DNA of 64,000 bases from an uncultured Opitutia bacterium (GTDB lineage: Bacteria > Verrucomicrobiota > Verrucomicrobiia > Opitutales > Opitutaceae), in NCBI GenBank assembly GCA_903825285.1, contig CAIJZY010000014.1, positions 267,867 through 331,866 on the forward strand, written 5' to 3'. Shown here piece by piece: positions 27,132-35,257 of the stretch. Both the position numbers and the translations under genes were made by a program. Each line of letters begins with the position of its first letter. Position 1 is the first letter of the stretch. The notes below the pieces were generated by a model. The model was given only the letters and a program-made list of their open reading frames with translations, had not been told where the DNA came from and did no database searches.

Positions 27132-27147
27132 CGGCACGCGGTTGGCT
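27132..27147 (+). promoter_or_regulatory. sigma-54 -24/-12 promoter of the flgF operon
   Basis: CGGCACGCGGTTGGCT fits TGGCACG-N4-TTGCW with two mismatches (first base and third base from the -12 C); GG at 27133-27134 and GC at 27145-27146 keep the required spacing. Predicted +1 is at about 27158, four bases before the flgF ATG at 27162. Its position relative to the gene and to the upstream motif repeats that of flhB. Confidence 0.55.
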
Positions 27148-27161
27148 TATATGCCGCGCCC

Positions 27162-27911
27162 ATGAACATCGGACTCTACCAAAGTGCCTCTTCGCTTTCC
27201 GCGCTCGAGCGTTGGCAGGACTCCGTTGCCCAGAATATCGCCTCGAGCCAGCTGACCGGCTACCGCAAGCGCACGGTCAATTTTTCCGCGGAGGCCGCGG
27301 GCGAGATCCAGACGGATCCGAAGGGGCGGGTCGGCCATGAGGGCGGCCAGCCGTCGATCTTCCCCAAGATCAACACCGGCATCAACTTTGTCACGGGCGA
27401 CACCCAGCCGACGCGGCGCGAGCTCGACGTGGCGATCCAGGGCGAGGGCTTCTTCGCGATGCAGCTGCCGGACGGCTCGCGCGCCTACACCCGCAACGGT
27501 GAGTTTCATGTGAACCCCGACCGCACGCTGGTCAGCTCCACCGGCGCCGAGATCCTGTCGGATTCCGGCTCGCCCATCACGCTCGTGCCCGGCGGCGGCG
27601 AGGTCACCATCAACCAGGACGGCACGCTGTTCCAGGGGTCCACGTCGCTCGGCAAGTTGTCCGTGCAGAAGTTCGCCGACAACTCGCAGCTCGCCCCCGT
27701 GGCCGGCGGCGCCTTCATCCCGACGGGCGGCATGACCCCCATTCCCGTGGACAAGCCCCAGCTGCTGCAGGGCTACCTCGAGGGCAGCAACGTCACCCCG
27801 CTCCGCGAGATGGTGGACCTCGTCCTCATCTCCCGCGCCTACGAGGCCAACCAGAAGATGATCACGACCGTGGACGAGCAGATGCAGAAGACGCTCGACG
27901 CCCTCGGCTGA
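27162..27911 (+). CDS. flgF: flagellar proximal rod protein FlgF
   Basis: This 249-residue rod protein begins MNIGLYQSASSLSALERWQD with the motif QNIASSQLTGYRKR, a divergent form of the rod signature. The middle carries DVAIQGEGFFAMQLPDGSRA, shared with FlgG, and the C-terminal helix is REMVDLVLISRAYEANQKMI. FlgF rather than FlgG is chosen because the next gene is a canonical FlgG and the order flgF-flgG is standard. No Shine-Dalgarno is visible. It opens the third flagellar unit. Confidence 0.9.
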   Translation: MNIGLYQSASSLSALERWQDSVAQNIASSQLTGYRKRTVNFSAEAAGEIQTDPKGRVGHEGGQPSIFPKINTGINFVTGDTQPTRRELDVAIQGEGFFAMQLPDGSRAYTRNGEFHVNPDRTLVSSTGAEILSDSGSPITLVPGGGEVTINQDGTLFQGSTSLGKLSVQKFADNSQLAPVAGGAFIPTGGMTPIPVDKPQLLQGYLEGSNVTPLREMVDLVLISRAYEANQKMITTVDEQMQKTLDALG

Positions 27912-27943
27912 AAACCGCCCGCCCCATGACTTTCCCAGACAGA

Positions 27944-28010
27944 CAACCGCAATCACGACTGACTGGCCGCGCGCGCGCTGGGAGCGCGCCGGCCCCAGTC
28001 GTGACGGTTG
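27944..28010 (+). other. long imperfect hairpin between flgF and flgG
   Basis: Left arm CAACCG (27944-27949) and TCACGACTG (27953-27961) pair with right arm CAGTCGTGA (27996-28004) and CGGTTG (28005-28010), with only a CAA bulge. Inside, GGCC and a CGCGC run extend the stem towards a loop near 27975-27983. CCGCCTTTT follows, so it could act as an attenuator or weak terminator, or as an RNA processing or stability element within the operon. Confidence 0.6.
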
Positions 28011-28032
28011 CCGCCTTTTCCCCCACCGCCCT

Positions 28033-28818
28033 ATGAACTTGTCCCTGTATTCCGCCGCCACTGGCATGGAGGCGCAGCAGCTCAACCTGAACACGATCGC
28101 GAACAACCTCGCGAACGTGAACACCGCCGGCTTCAAGCGCAGCAAAATCGAGTTCCAGGACCTGCTCTATCAGAAGCCCACACGGTCCTCGGGCGCCGAC
28201 ACCGGCGGCGGCAATCTCGTCCCCAACGGCATCGAGGTCGGCAACGGCACGCGCGTGGCGGCCACCTCCAAGGTCTTCACGCAGGGCCAGCTGACGTCCA
28301 CCGGCGAAAAGTTCGACGTGGCGATCCAGGGCGACGGCTTCTTCGAGGTCCAGCGCCCGGACGGCACCATCGCCTACACGCGCGACGGCTCCTTCAAGCT
28401 CAACGCCCAGGGGCAGGTCGTGACGACCGACGGCATGCCCGTGCTGAGCGGCTTCCAGCCGGTCCCCTCCGGCGCGACCGGCGTCAACATTTCCGAGAAC
28501 GGCCAGGTCACCGTGCAGACGGCCGCCGGCTCGACCAGCTACCGGCTCACGCTCACCCGCTTCCCCAATCCCTCCGGCCTGCGCAGTCTCGGCGGCAACC
28601 TCTATGAGGAAACCGGCGGCAGCGGCACGCCCGAGATCGGCAACCCTGGCGAGCAGGGCTTCGGCAGCACCATGCAGGGCTATAAGGAGGCCTCCAACGT
28701 CAACATCGTGGAGGAGATGGTGAACCTCATCACCGCCCAGCGCGCCTACGAGATCAATTCGAAGTCCATCCAGACGTCCGACGAGATGCTCCAGAACGTC
28801 GCCAACATGAAACGCTGA
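28033..28818 (+). CDS. flgG: flagellar distal rod protein FlgG
   Basis: This 261-residue distal rod subunit is of standard length. The start MNLSLYSAATGMEAQQLNLN is followed by the rod signature NNLANVNTAGFKRSKIEFQD. The middle has DVAIQGDGFFEVQRPDGTIA, and the end QGYKEASNVNIVEEMVNLIT with a final coiled segment MLQNVANMKR. It lies 2 bases before flgA. Confidence 0.96.
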   Translation: MNLSLYSAATGMEAQQLNLNTIANNLANVNTAGFKRSKIEFQDLLYQKPTRSSGADTGGGNLVPNGIEVGNGTRVAATSKVFTQGQLTSTGEKFDVAIQGDGFFEVQRPDGTIAYTRDGSFKLNAQGQVVTTDGMPVLSGFQPVPSGATGVNISENGQVTVQTAAGSTSYRLTLTRFPNPSGLRSLGGNLYEETGGSGTPEIGNPGEQGFGSTMQGYKEASNVNIVEEMVNLITAQRAYEINSKSIQTSDEMLQNVANMKR

Positions 28819-28820
28819 CC

Positions 28821-29555
28821 ATGCGCCGCTTCCTCCAGACATTCCGGCTTCTCGTTTCCGCCCTGCTGCTCGGCGGCGCCGCGCTCCGCGCCGCGGATGC
28901 CGTGTCCGACCCGGCCGTGCCGGCGGGCCCCTTCACCCGCGACCAGCTCGTCGCCGCGCTCACGCGCGACCTGGCCGGGCACTTCAAGCTCGAGGGCGAC
29001 CTGCAGCTCGAGCTGCTCCGCGCCTGGACGCCCCCCGCGCGCGTCGCGGCCGCCTGGAACCTCACCGTCCTCGAGTACCCGTCCATGCCCGCCTCCTCCA
29101 TGCTCGTGCGCTGCCAGGTCAGCGCCGACGGGGAGACCGTGGCCGAGACCACCTTCGTCCTCCGCGCGTCGCTCTGGCGCGACGCGTGGGTGACGCGCCA
29201 GCCCGTGGTCGCCGGCGACACCTTTGATCCCACGCAGCTCGACGTCCGCCGCGTTGACCTGTTCCGCGACCGCGAGGCGCTGCCCGCCGCCGTGGGCGAC
29301 CGCACCTTTGTCTTCACCCGGGGCGTCGGTGCCGGCCGTCAGCTCACCTGGCGCGACCTGAACCGCCGGCCGCTCGTCAAGAAGGGCGAGTTGGTCGAGG
29401 TCACCGCCGTCGAGGGCCAGCTCAACATCACCATGAAGGGCCTCGCGATGGAGAACGGCGCCCAGGGTGACACCGTCACCATCCGCAATCCCGAGTCGCG
29501 CAAGGATTTTTCCGCCCTGGTCATCGATGAAAACCATGTCCAAGTCCGCTTCTAG
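28821..29555 (+). CDS. flgA: flagellar P-ring assembly chaperone FlgA
   Basis: This 244-residue exported protein has a signal peptide of about 25 residues (ALRAADAV region). The C-terminal SAF-type domain has RQPVVAGDTFDPTQLDVRRV and RDLNRRPLVKKGELVEVTAV. The ending AMENGAQGDTVTIRNPESRK leads to VQVRF, the FlgA hallmark. FlgA helps FlgI assemble into the P ring in the periplasm. It overlaps flgH by about 20 bases. Confidence 0.92.
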   Translation: MRRFLQTFRLLVSALLLGGAALRAADAVSDPAVPAGPFTRDQLVAALTRDLAGHFKLEGDLQLELLRAWTPPARVAAAWNLTVLEYPSMPASSMLVRCQVSADGETVAETTFVLRASLWRDAWVTRQPVVAGDTFDPTQLDVRRVDLFRDREALPAAVGDRTFVFTRGVGAGRQLTWRDLNRRPLVKKGELVEVTAVEGQLNITMKGLAMENGAQGDTVTIRNPESRKDFSALVIDENHVQVRF

Positions 29556-30141
29556 TCTCCTGCTCCTGGCCGCCTTCGCGGTCACCGCGCGCGCGGGCTC
29601 GCTCTGGCCCGCCAACGGCACGGCCAGCACCAGCATGTTCGCCGACCGCAAGGCCGCGGTCGCGGGCGACATCCTCACGGTGGTCGTTGACGAGTCCGCC
29701 GCCGCCCAGAACTCGCAGAGCAAGAAGTCCGAGCGCGACTCCAGCCTCGACGACGCCTTCACGAAGTTCCTCTACACCGGGCTCGCCGCGCATGCGGGCG
29801 AGCTGCCTGCGACCTCCGCCACCGGCAAGTCCACCTATTCCGGCGGCGGCGAGATCTCCAATTCCCAGAGCCTGACGGCCCGCGCCGCCGTGCTCGTCAC
29901 GGATGTCCTGCCCAACGGCAACCTCGTGATCGAGGGCGTCCGCATCGTCACCTTCTCCGGCGAGACCCAGTACGTGGTCCTCCACGGCCTGGTGCGGCCG
30001 GATGACATCGCCCGGGACAACACCGTCGCGTCCACCAACATCGCCGACGCCCGCGTCGAGTTCTACAGCGAGGGCACGCTGACCGACGCGCAGAAGCGCG
30101 GCTGGTTCGCCAAGCTCTACGAGAAGCTGCGTCCGATCTGA
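29536..30141 (+). CDS. flgH: flagellar L-ring protein FlgH, without lipobox
   Basis: This L-ring subunit has about 201 residues from MSKSASS; an ATG at 29527 would add three residues. FlgH signatures include SLWPANGTASTSMFADRKAA, GDILTVVVDESAAAQNSQSK, and the C-terminal VRPDDIARDNTVASTNIADA. Family members usually begin with a lipoprotein signal; here the signal (LLLLAAFAVTARAGS) has no cysteine, so lipid anchoring is not expected. It still implies an outer-membrane ring. Followed by flgI. Confidence 0.93.
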   Translation: MSKSASSLLLLAAFAVTARAGSLWPANGTASTSMFADRKAAVAGDILTVVVDESAAAQNSQSKKSERDSSLDDAFTKFLYTGLAAHAGELPATSATGKSTYSGGGEISNSQSLTARAAVLVTDVLPNGNLVIEGVRIVTFSGETQYVVLHGLVRPDDIARDNTVASTNIADARVEFYSEGTLTDAQKRGWFAKLYEKLRPI

Positions 30142-30170
30142 CGCCCCCGTTCCCGGAAAGGATTCCACCC

Positions 30171-31292
30171 ATGTCCCACGCCTCTCTTTCTTCCGCCGGC
30201 CGCCGCCTGCTGGCCGCCGCGCTCAGCCTCGCGGCCTGCGGCCTGGCCCAGGCCTCGCGCGTCAAGGACCTCGCCCTCGTCGAGGGCGGCCGCGACAACC
30301 AGCTCGTGGGCTACGGCCTCGTGGTCGGCCTGGCGGGTGATGGCGACAGCAATGCCGCCACCACGCTCCGCAGCGTCGCCAACCTGCTCCAGCGCTACGG
30401 GCTCGCGATCAACTACACCGACATCAAGGCGAAGAACGTCGCCGCGGTCATGATCACCGCCGACATCAGCGCCTTCATGAAGACCGGCTCCCGGATCGAC
30501 GTGAATGTCGCCTCCATGGGCGACGCCAAGACCCTCCAGGGCGGCGTGCTCCTGCAGTCCCCGCTCCTCGGCGCCGACGGCCGCGTCTACGCGGTGGCCC
30601 AGGGCCCGATCGCCATCGGCGGCTTCCTCGGCGGGCAGGGTGGGGCGGGCGGCGCCACCGTCCAGAAGAACCATCCCACCGTCGGCAACATCAGCAACGG
30701 CGCCATCGTCGAGCGCGAGATCCCGGCGACCTTCGTGCGCGACAACGCCCTGCGGCTCCTGCTGCACAATCCCGATTTCACCACGGCCGCGCGCATGACC
30801 GACGCCATCAACGCCCGCTGGCCCGGCGCGGCCTCGGCCGTCGACCCGGCCACCCTCCGCGTCAGCCTGCCGTCCGGCTTCCGCGGCCGCGACGTCGCCT
30901 TCATCGCCGAGCTTGGCGAGATCGACTCCGCCCCCGACACCGTCGCCCGCATCGTCATCAACGAGCGCACCGGCACGATCGTCGCCACCTCCACCGTCCG
31001 CCTCTCCCATGTCGCCATCGCGCACGGCTCGCTGACCATCACCGTGAGCTCGAGCATCGGTGTCAGCCAGCCCAACGCCCTGAGCCAGGGCGGCCAGACC
31101 ATGGCCGTGCCCAGCACCAAGACCGACGTGAACGAGGTCAAGGGCGGCTTCTCCGTCCTCAACGAGCCGCCCACCATCGAGCGGCTGGCCGCTGCGCTCA
31201 ACGCACTCGGCGTCTCCACCCGCGAGATGATGGCCATCTTCCAGACGCTGAAGCGCTCCGGCGCCCTCCAGGCCGAGCTGGTCATCAACTAA
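30171..31292 (+). CDS. flgI: flagellar P-ring protein FlgI
   Basis: This 373-residue P-ring subunit has SRVKDLALVEGGRDNQLVGY just after the signal peptide, GVLLQSPLLGADGRVYAVAQ in the middle, and ERLAAALNALGVSTREMMAI near the end. The signal peptide ends LSLAACGLAQA-S. This could be cut by signal peptidase I after Ala28, but it also contains LAAC (residues 20-23), which meets the lipobox pattern. P-ring proteins are not normally lipidated. Confidence 0.95.
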   Translation: MSHASLSSAGRRLLAAALSLAACGLAQASRVKDLALVEGGRDNQLVGYGLVVGLAGDGDSNAATTLRSVANLLQRYGLAINYTDIKAKNVAAVMITADISAFMKTGSRIDVNVASMGDAKTLQGGVLLQSPLLGADGRVYAVAQGPIAIGGFLGGQGGAGGATVQKNHPTVGNISNGAIVEREIPATFVRDNALRLLLHNPDFTTAARMTDAINARWPGAASAVDPATLRVSLPSGFRGRDVAFIAELGEIDSAPDTVARIVINERTGTIVATSTVRLSHVAIAHGSLTITVSSSIGVSQPNALSQGGQTMAVPSTKTDVNEVKGGFSVLNEPPTIERLAAALNALGVSTREMMAIFQTLKRSGALQAELVIN

Positions 31293-31295
31293 GTC

Positions 31296-31634
31296 ATGAA
31301 CATTTCCGCCCTCGCCTCCACTCTCGCCAGCCCGGTCCGCGCGTCGGACCCGGCCGTCGCCCGCGGCCCGGCCACGCCGGCCGACGAGGCCGCGCAGTGC
31401 AAGAAGGTCGCCGGCCAGTTCGAGGCCATCCTCGTCCGCCAGCTGCTGAGCAAGAGCGTCGGCTCGATGCTCGGCGGCGACGACGTCGCCGGCAGCGTCT
31501 ACGGCGACATGATGACCGACGCGATCGCGCAGAAACTCACCGCCGGCCCGGGCCTCGGCCTCGGCCGCATCATCGAACAGCAGCTCTCGCCGCACCGCGC
31601 GGCCCACGTCGCCACGCCCACCGCCCAACCATGA
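31296..31634 (+). CDS. flgJ: FlgJ-type rod-binding protein (no muramidase domain)
   Basis: This 112-residue protein has the rod-binding domain only: QCKKVAGQFEAILVRQLLSK and YGDMMTDAIAQKLTAGPGLG are the family core. In gammaproteobacteria FlgJ is about 300 residues with a C-terminal peptidoglycan hydrolase. In this and many other phyla only the rod-cap part exists, so another enzyme must open the wall. The stop overlaps the next start in an ATGA. Confidence 0.88.
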   Translation: MNISALASTLASPVRASDPAVARGPATPADEAAQCKKVAGQFEAILVRQLLSKSVGSMLGGDDVAGSVYGDMMTDAIAQKLTAGPGLGLGRIIEQQLSPHRAAHVATPTAQP

Positions 31635-32128
31635 CCACCACCTGGGAATTCATTGCCGACTGCCTCCGCCAGGAACTCGCCGACTACGGCGGCCTCCTGC
31701 ACCTCTTCGAACAGCAGCAGTGCAGCCTCTTTGACCGCGACCCCAACGCCGTGATGGGCCTGGGCGCCGCGATCGAGGAGCAGGCCCGCCGGGTCGCCAC
31801 TGTCCGCGCCCGGCGCGAGGAGGCCGTCGCCGCCTTCGCCACCGAGCACGGCCAGCCGCGCCACAGCACGCTCCGCGCCCTGCTGCCGCAGATCGAGGCC
31901 GCCGCCCGCCCGCTGCTCGAGGCGCTCATCGACGAGGTCAACGCCCTCCTGCACCGCGTGCGCCGCATCAGCCGGCACAACCACACGCTGCTCACCCGCG
32001 CCATCGAGGTCCACCAGGAGGTGCTCCAGCAGCTCCGGCCCTCCGCCTTCACCAAGACCTACTCGCCCGCCGGGATGGTCTCCCTGACTTCGCCCCAGCC
32101 CGCGACCACGCTCTGCGTGGCCGGCTGA
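31631..32128 (+). CDS. flgN: FlgN-like export chaperone
   Basis: This 165-residue protein is mainly helical and fits the FlgN family: an N-terminal helix with LRQELADYGGLLHLFEQQQC, a middle region rich in Arg/Ala, and a C-terminal coil NHTLLTRAIEVHQEVLQQLR. FlgN is the chaperone of the hook-filament junction proteins FlgK and FlgL, encoded immediately downstream. The start overlaps the flgJ stop (ATGA). Confidence 0.82.
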   Translation: MTTTWEFIADCLRQELADYGGLLHLFEQQQCSLFDRDPNAVMGLGAAIEEQARRVATVRARREEAVAAFATEHGQPRHSTLRALLPQIEAAARPLLEALIDEVNALLHRVRRISRHNHTLLTRAIEVHQEVLQQLRPSAFTKTYSPAGMVSLTSPQPATTLCVAG

Positions 32129-32138
32129 GTCCCCCGCC

Positions 32139-33551
32139 ATGTCCGGTCTCTACAGCAGCCTCAACGCCTCGGTCCAGTCGCTCAGCGCCCAGAGCCGGGC
32201 GCTCGAAATCGCGGGCAAGAACCTCGCGAACGTCAACAACGCGAGCTACGCGCGCCAGCGCGTCGTGTTCGGCGACCTGGGCACGGTGCAGACGTCCACG
32301 GGTCCCGAGAGCATGGGCCTCCAGGCGATGTCCATCCAGCAGCTGCGCGACAGCCTGCTGGACCAGCAGGTCATGCGGGAAAGCTCCCTGTCCGCCGACT
32401 ACACGGCGCAGCAGAGCGCCTACCAGCGCGCCCAGGCCGGCCTCGGCCAGTCGGTCTCCGGCACCGACGCCGCGTCGGGCTCCTCCAGCACCACCGACAA
32501 CGGCATCGGCGCCGCGCTCGATGACGTGTTCAACGCCTTCCAGGGACTCGCCGCCAGCCCGACCGATGTCGGCCAGCGCCAGACCCTGCTCCAGAAGACG
32601 GCCATCCTGACCGACCGCCTGCAGTCGGCCGACCAGAGCCTCGCGCAGGTGCAGACGGACCTGAACACCCAGATCGGCTCCGACGTCACCTCCGTCAACC
32701 AGCTGCTGCAGAACGTGGCCGACCTCAACGCCCAGATCGGGCGCTTCGAGGTCAACAGCCCCGGCTCGGCCGTCGACCTGCGCGACCAGCGCCAGGCCGT
32801 GCTGGAGCAGCTCGCCACCAAGCTTCCGATCACCGCCACCGAGGGCGCCAGCGGCCAGGTCCAGGTCAGCGCGAAGGACGCCTCCGGCAATCCCGTTGTC
32901 CTGGTCAGCCTCGCAGCGGTCACCGGCCCCGTCGCCTTCAACGGCACCCAGATCACGGCCGGCGCGACCCCGACGGCCCTGGCCCTGAATGCCGGCTCGA
33001 TCCAGGGCGCGCTGACGGCCCGCGACGGCGCCGTGCAGACGCTGCGCAGCAATCTCGACCAGCTGGCCGCGCAGCTCGTCACGTCCATCAACGCCGCGTA
33101 CAATCCCACCGGCACGACGGGCGACTTCTTCACCGCCAGTGGCACCACCGCCGCCACGATCCAGTTGGATCCCTCGGTGACGGCTGCGAACCTCAAGGCC
33201 AGCGATGGCGGCGCCGCCGGCGACAACACCGTCGCCACGGCCATCGCCCAGCTGGCGTCCCAGAAGTTCTCCACCGCCGGCGGCGACCAGATCAACGGCA
33301 CCTTCAGCTCCTTTTACGCCAACAGCGTCAGCGCCCTCGGGCAGGCGCTGTCCACCGCCAACTCCCAGGCCAGCAACCAAAGCTCCATCGAGCAGCTCGT
33401 CCGCACCCAGCGCGACGGCGTCAGCGGCGTGTCGCTCGATGAGGAACTGGCCGACCTCCAGAAGTACCAGCGCGCCTTCCAGGCCTCGTCGCGCGTCTTC
33501 ACCACGATCGACAACCTGCTCGACGTCGTCGTCAACCAGCTCGGCCGGTAA
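32139..33551 (+). CDS. flgK: hook-filament junction protein FlgK (HAP1)
   Basis: This 470-residue axial protein begins MSGLYSSLNASVQSLSAQSR and has the rod-like motif GKNLANVNNASYARQRVVFG. The middle region DLNTQIGSDVTSVNQLLQNV is FlgK-like, and the C-terminus, SGVSLDEELADLQKYQRAFQ, is the classic FlgK ending. Length is at the short end of the family. It is followed by flgL after 18 bases. Confidence 0.95.
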   Translation: MSGLYSSLNASVQSLSAQSRALEIAGKNLANVNNASYARQRVVFGDLGTVQTSTGPESMGLQAMSIQQLRDSLLDQQVMRESSLSADYTAQQSAYQRAQAGLGQSVSGTDAASGSSSTTDNGIGAALDDVFNAFQGLAASPTDVGQRQTLLQKTAILTDRLQSADQSLAQVQTDLNTQIGSDVTSVNQLLQNVADLNAQIGRFEVNSPGSAVDLRDQRQAVLEQLATKLPITATEGASGQVQVSAKDASGNPVVLVSLAAVTGPVAFNGTQITAGATPTALALNAGSIQGALTARDGAVQTLRSNLDQLAAQLVTSINAAYNPTGTTGDFFTASGTTAATIQLDPSVTAANLKASDGGAAGDNTVATAIAQLASQKFSTAGGDQINGTFSSFYANSVSALGQALSTANSQASNQSSIEQLVRTQRDGVSGVSLDEELADLQKYQRAFQASSRVFTTIDNLLDVVVNQLGR

Positions 33552-33569
33552 GCCCCACCCGTTTTTCCC

Positions 33570-34466
33570 ATGCGCGTCGCCAGCACCACCGTCTCGGACA
33601 ACATCATCCGCCAGATCCAGCAGCTCAGCAGCCAGCAGGCCCGCCTGCAGACGCAGGTGTCGACCGGCCAGCGCATCTCGGCGCCCGAGGATGACCCGGC
33701 GGCGGTCGCGCGGGTCCTCGACCTGACGACCGAGCGCCGGCAGCTCGCGCAGTACGGCCAGAACGCCAGCGCGGCGCTGGCGGTGAGCCAGGCCTCGTAC
33801 TCCGGCCTGCAGAACCTCAAGCAGGTCTCCGACCGCGCCGGCGAGCTCGCCACGCTGGGCACGGGCACGCTCGGCACCGACGCGATGTCGGCCTACGCCA
33901 CGGAGACCAACCAGCTCATCGAGCAGGCCGTGCAGGCCGCCAACGGCACCTTCAACGGGAGCTACCTTTACGCTGGCACCGCCGTCGACGCGCCGCCCTT
34001 CACCGTCGCCCGCGACGCCAGCGGCCAGATCACGGGCGTGACCTATGCCGGGAACTCGGCCCAGGCCGCGGTCGCCCTGTCACCCACCAGCAGCATCACG
34101 CCCAACACGGACGGGACCACGAACGCCGGGCTCGCCACGTTCATCAACCAGCTGGTGTCGCTGCGCGACGCGCTGGCCAGCGGCACCGCGAGCGCCGTCA
34201 CCGCCGTCCAGCCCGGGCTCACCACCAGCGAGAACCTCCTGGTCTCCTCCATCGCCGACGTCGGCGGCGTCCAGACACGCATCGAGGCCGCCCAGTCCCA
34301 GCAGACGGACCGCACGACCAGCCTCGACTCCCTCATTTCGTCCGAGACCTCCACCGACCTGCCCACGACCATCGTGAAACTGAACCAGGTTCAGACCGCC
34401 TACCAGGCGGCGCTGTCCTCTGCCGCCAACATCATGAGCCACTCGCTGCTCGATTACCTGAAATAA
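33570..34466 (+). CDS. flgL: hook-filament junction protein FlgL (HAP3)
   Basis: This 298-residue flagellin-like junction protein has an N-terminal helix VSDNIIRQIQQLSSQQARLQ, then QVSTGQRISAPEDDPAAVAR, the flagellin/FlgL signature. The C-terminal helix ends QTAYQAALSSAANIMSHSLL. It forms the last layer before the filament. It lies 13 bases before fliW. Confidence 0.93.
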   Translation: MRVASTTVSDNIIRQIQQLSSQQARLQTQVSTGQRISAPEDDPAAVARVLDLTTERRQLAQYGQNASAALAVSQASYSGLQNLKQVSDRAGELATLGTGTLGTDAMSAYATETNQLIEQAVQAANGTFNGSYLYAGTAVDAPPFTVARDASGQITGVTYAGNSAQAAVALSPTSSITPNTDGTTNAGLATFINQLVSLRDALASGTASAVTAVQPGLTTSENLLVSSIADVGGVQTRIEAAQSQQTDRTTSLDSLISSETSTDLPTTIVKLNQVQTAYQAALSSAANIMSHSLLDYLK

Positions 34467-34479
34467 GCCTTCCTGAACC

Positions 34480-34944
34480 ATGAAAGTCCTGCCTGACCTT
34501 TACCCCACTGATTTCGATTCGCCGCCCGCGAACGAGCTGATCCTCCCGCAGGGTCTGATCGGCTTCGCCGACTACCAGCGCGCCGAGCTGCTCTATCTGC
34601 CGGACCACCTCCCTTTCCTCTGGATGAAGCTCCACGGGCCGGAGACCCTCCACTTCATCGTCATCGAGCCGGGTGGCATCGTCCCTGGCTACGAGCCCGA
34701 GATCTTCGACGAGGACGCCATGCAGCTCGACCTCCGCAGCCCGGCCGAGGCGATGATCCTCAACATCGTCACGCTCAAGCGCCAGCAGCCGGTCGAGGCG
34801 ACCGTCAACCTCATCGGGCCGCTCGTGGTCAACCGCCGCACGCGGATCGGCCGCCAGCTCGTCATCTCCAACTACTCGCGCTTCAGCGCGCACCACTCGC
34901 TCGTCGAAAACCCGCAGGCGGCCACGGTCGCCCGCACAGCCTGA
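34480..34944 (+). CDS. fliW: flagellar assembly factor FliW
   Basis: This 154-residue protein has the FliW pattern: [20 protein letters not shown], then [20 protein letters not shown] and a C-terminal [20 protein letters not shown]. FliW binds flagellin or CsrA and thereby ties flagellin translation to filament demand. It lies between flgL and csrA, with flagellin next, a partner-switch arrangement common in bacteria with this system. Confidence 0.95.
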   Translation: MKVLPDLYPTDFDSPPANELILPQGLIGFADYQRAELLYLPDHLPFLWMKLHGPETLHFIVIEPGGIVPGYEPEIFDEDAMQLDLRSPAEAMILNIVTLKRQQPVEATVNLIGPLVVNRRTRIGRQLVISNYSRFSAHHSLVENPQAATVARTA

Positions 34945-34951
34945 TCCCACC

Positions 34952-35209
34952 ATGCTGGTCCTTTCCCGCAAAATCAACGAGGCCATCATCATTGGGGACT
35001 CGATCGAGATCCGCATCACCCGCATCGAAGGCGACGTGGTGAAGATCGGCATCGAGGCGCCCCGCGAGGTGCCCATCTTCCGCAAGGAGGTGCTGAGCGA
35101 CATCGCCGCCAGCAACCAGGCCGCCGCGGTCCGCCCGGGCCATCCCGGCCAGCTGCCGGTGCTGCCCAGGAAGCCCGTGGCCGCCGTGCCGCCGCCCGTC
35201 CGGACCTGA
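34952..35209 (+). CDS. csrA: carbon storage/translational regulator CsrA
   Basis: This 85-residue protein has a standard CsrA core ([20 protein letters not shown] then [13 protein letters not shown]) and a Pro-rich tail of about 30 residues (residues 55-85) that exceeds the usual 60-residue length. CsrA binds GGA motifs near ribosome-binding sites; FliW antagonises it allosterically. The flagellin leader downstream has no evident Shine-Dalgarno, so how CsrA would act here is unclear. Confidence 0.95.
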   Translation: MLVLSRKINEAIIIGDSIEIRITRIEGDVVKIGIEAPREVPIFRKEVLSDIAASNQAAAVRPGHPGQLPVLPRKPVAAVPPPVRT

Positions 35210-35257
35210 ACGTCCATCCCACTCCGTCTCCACCTTCCATCCCCTGAACCCGATTCC

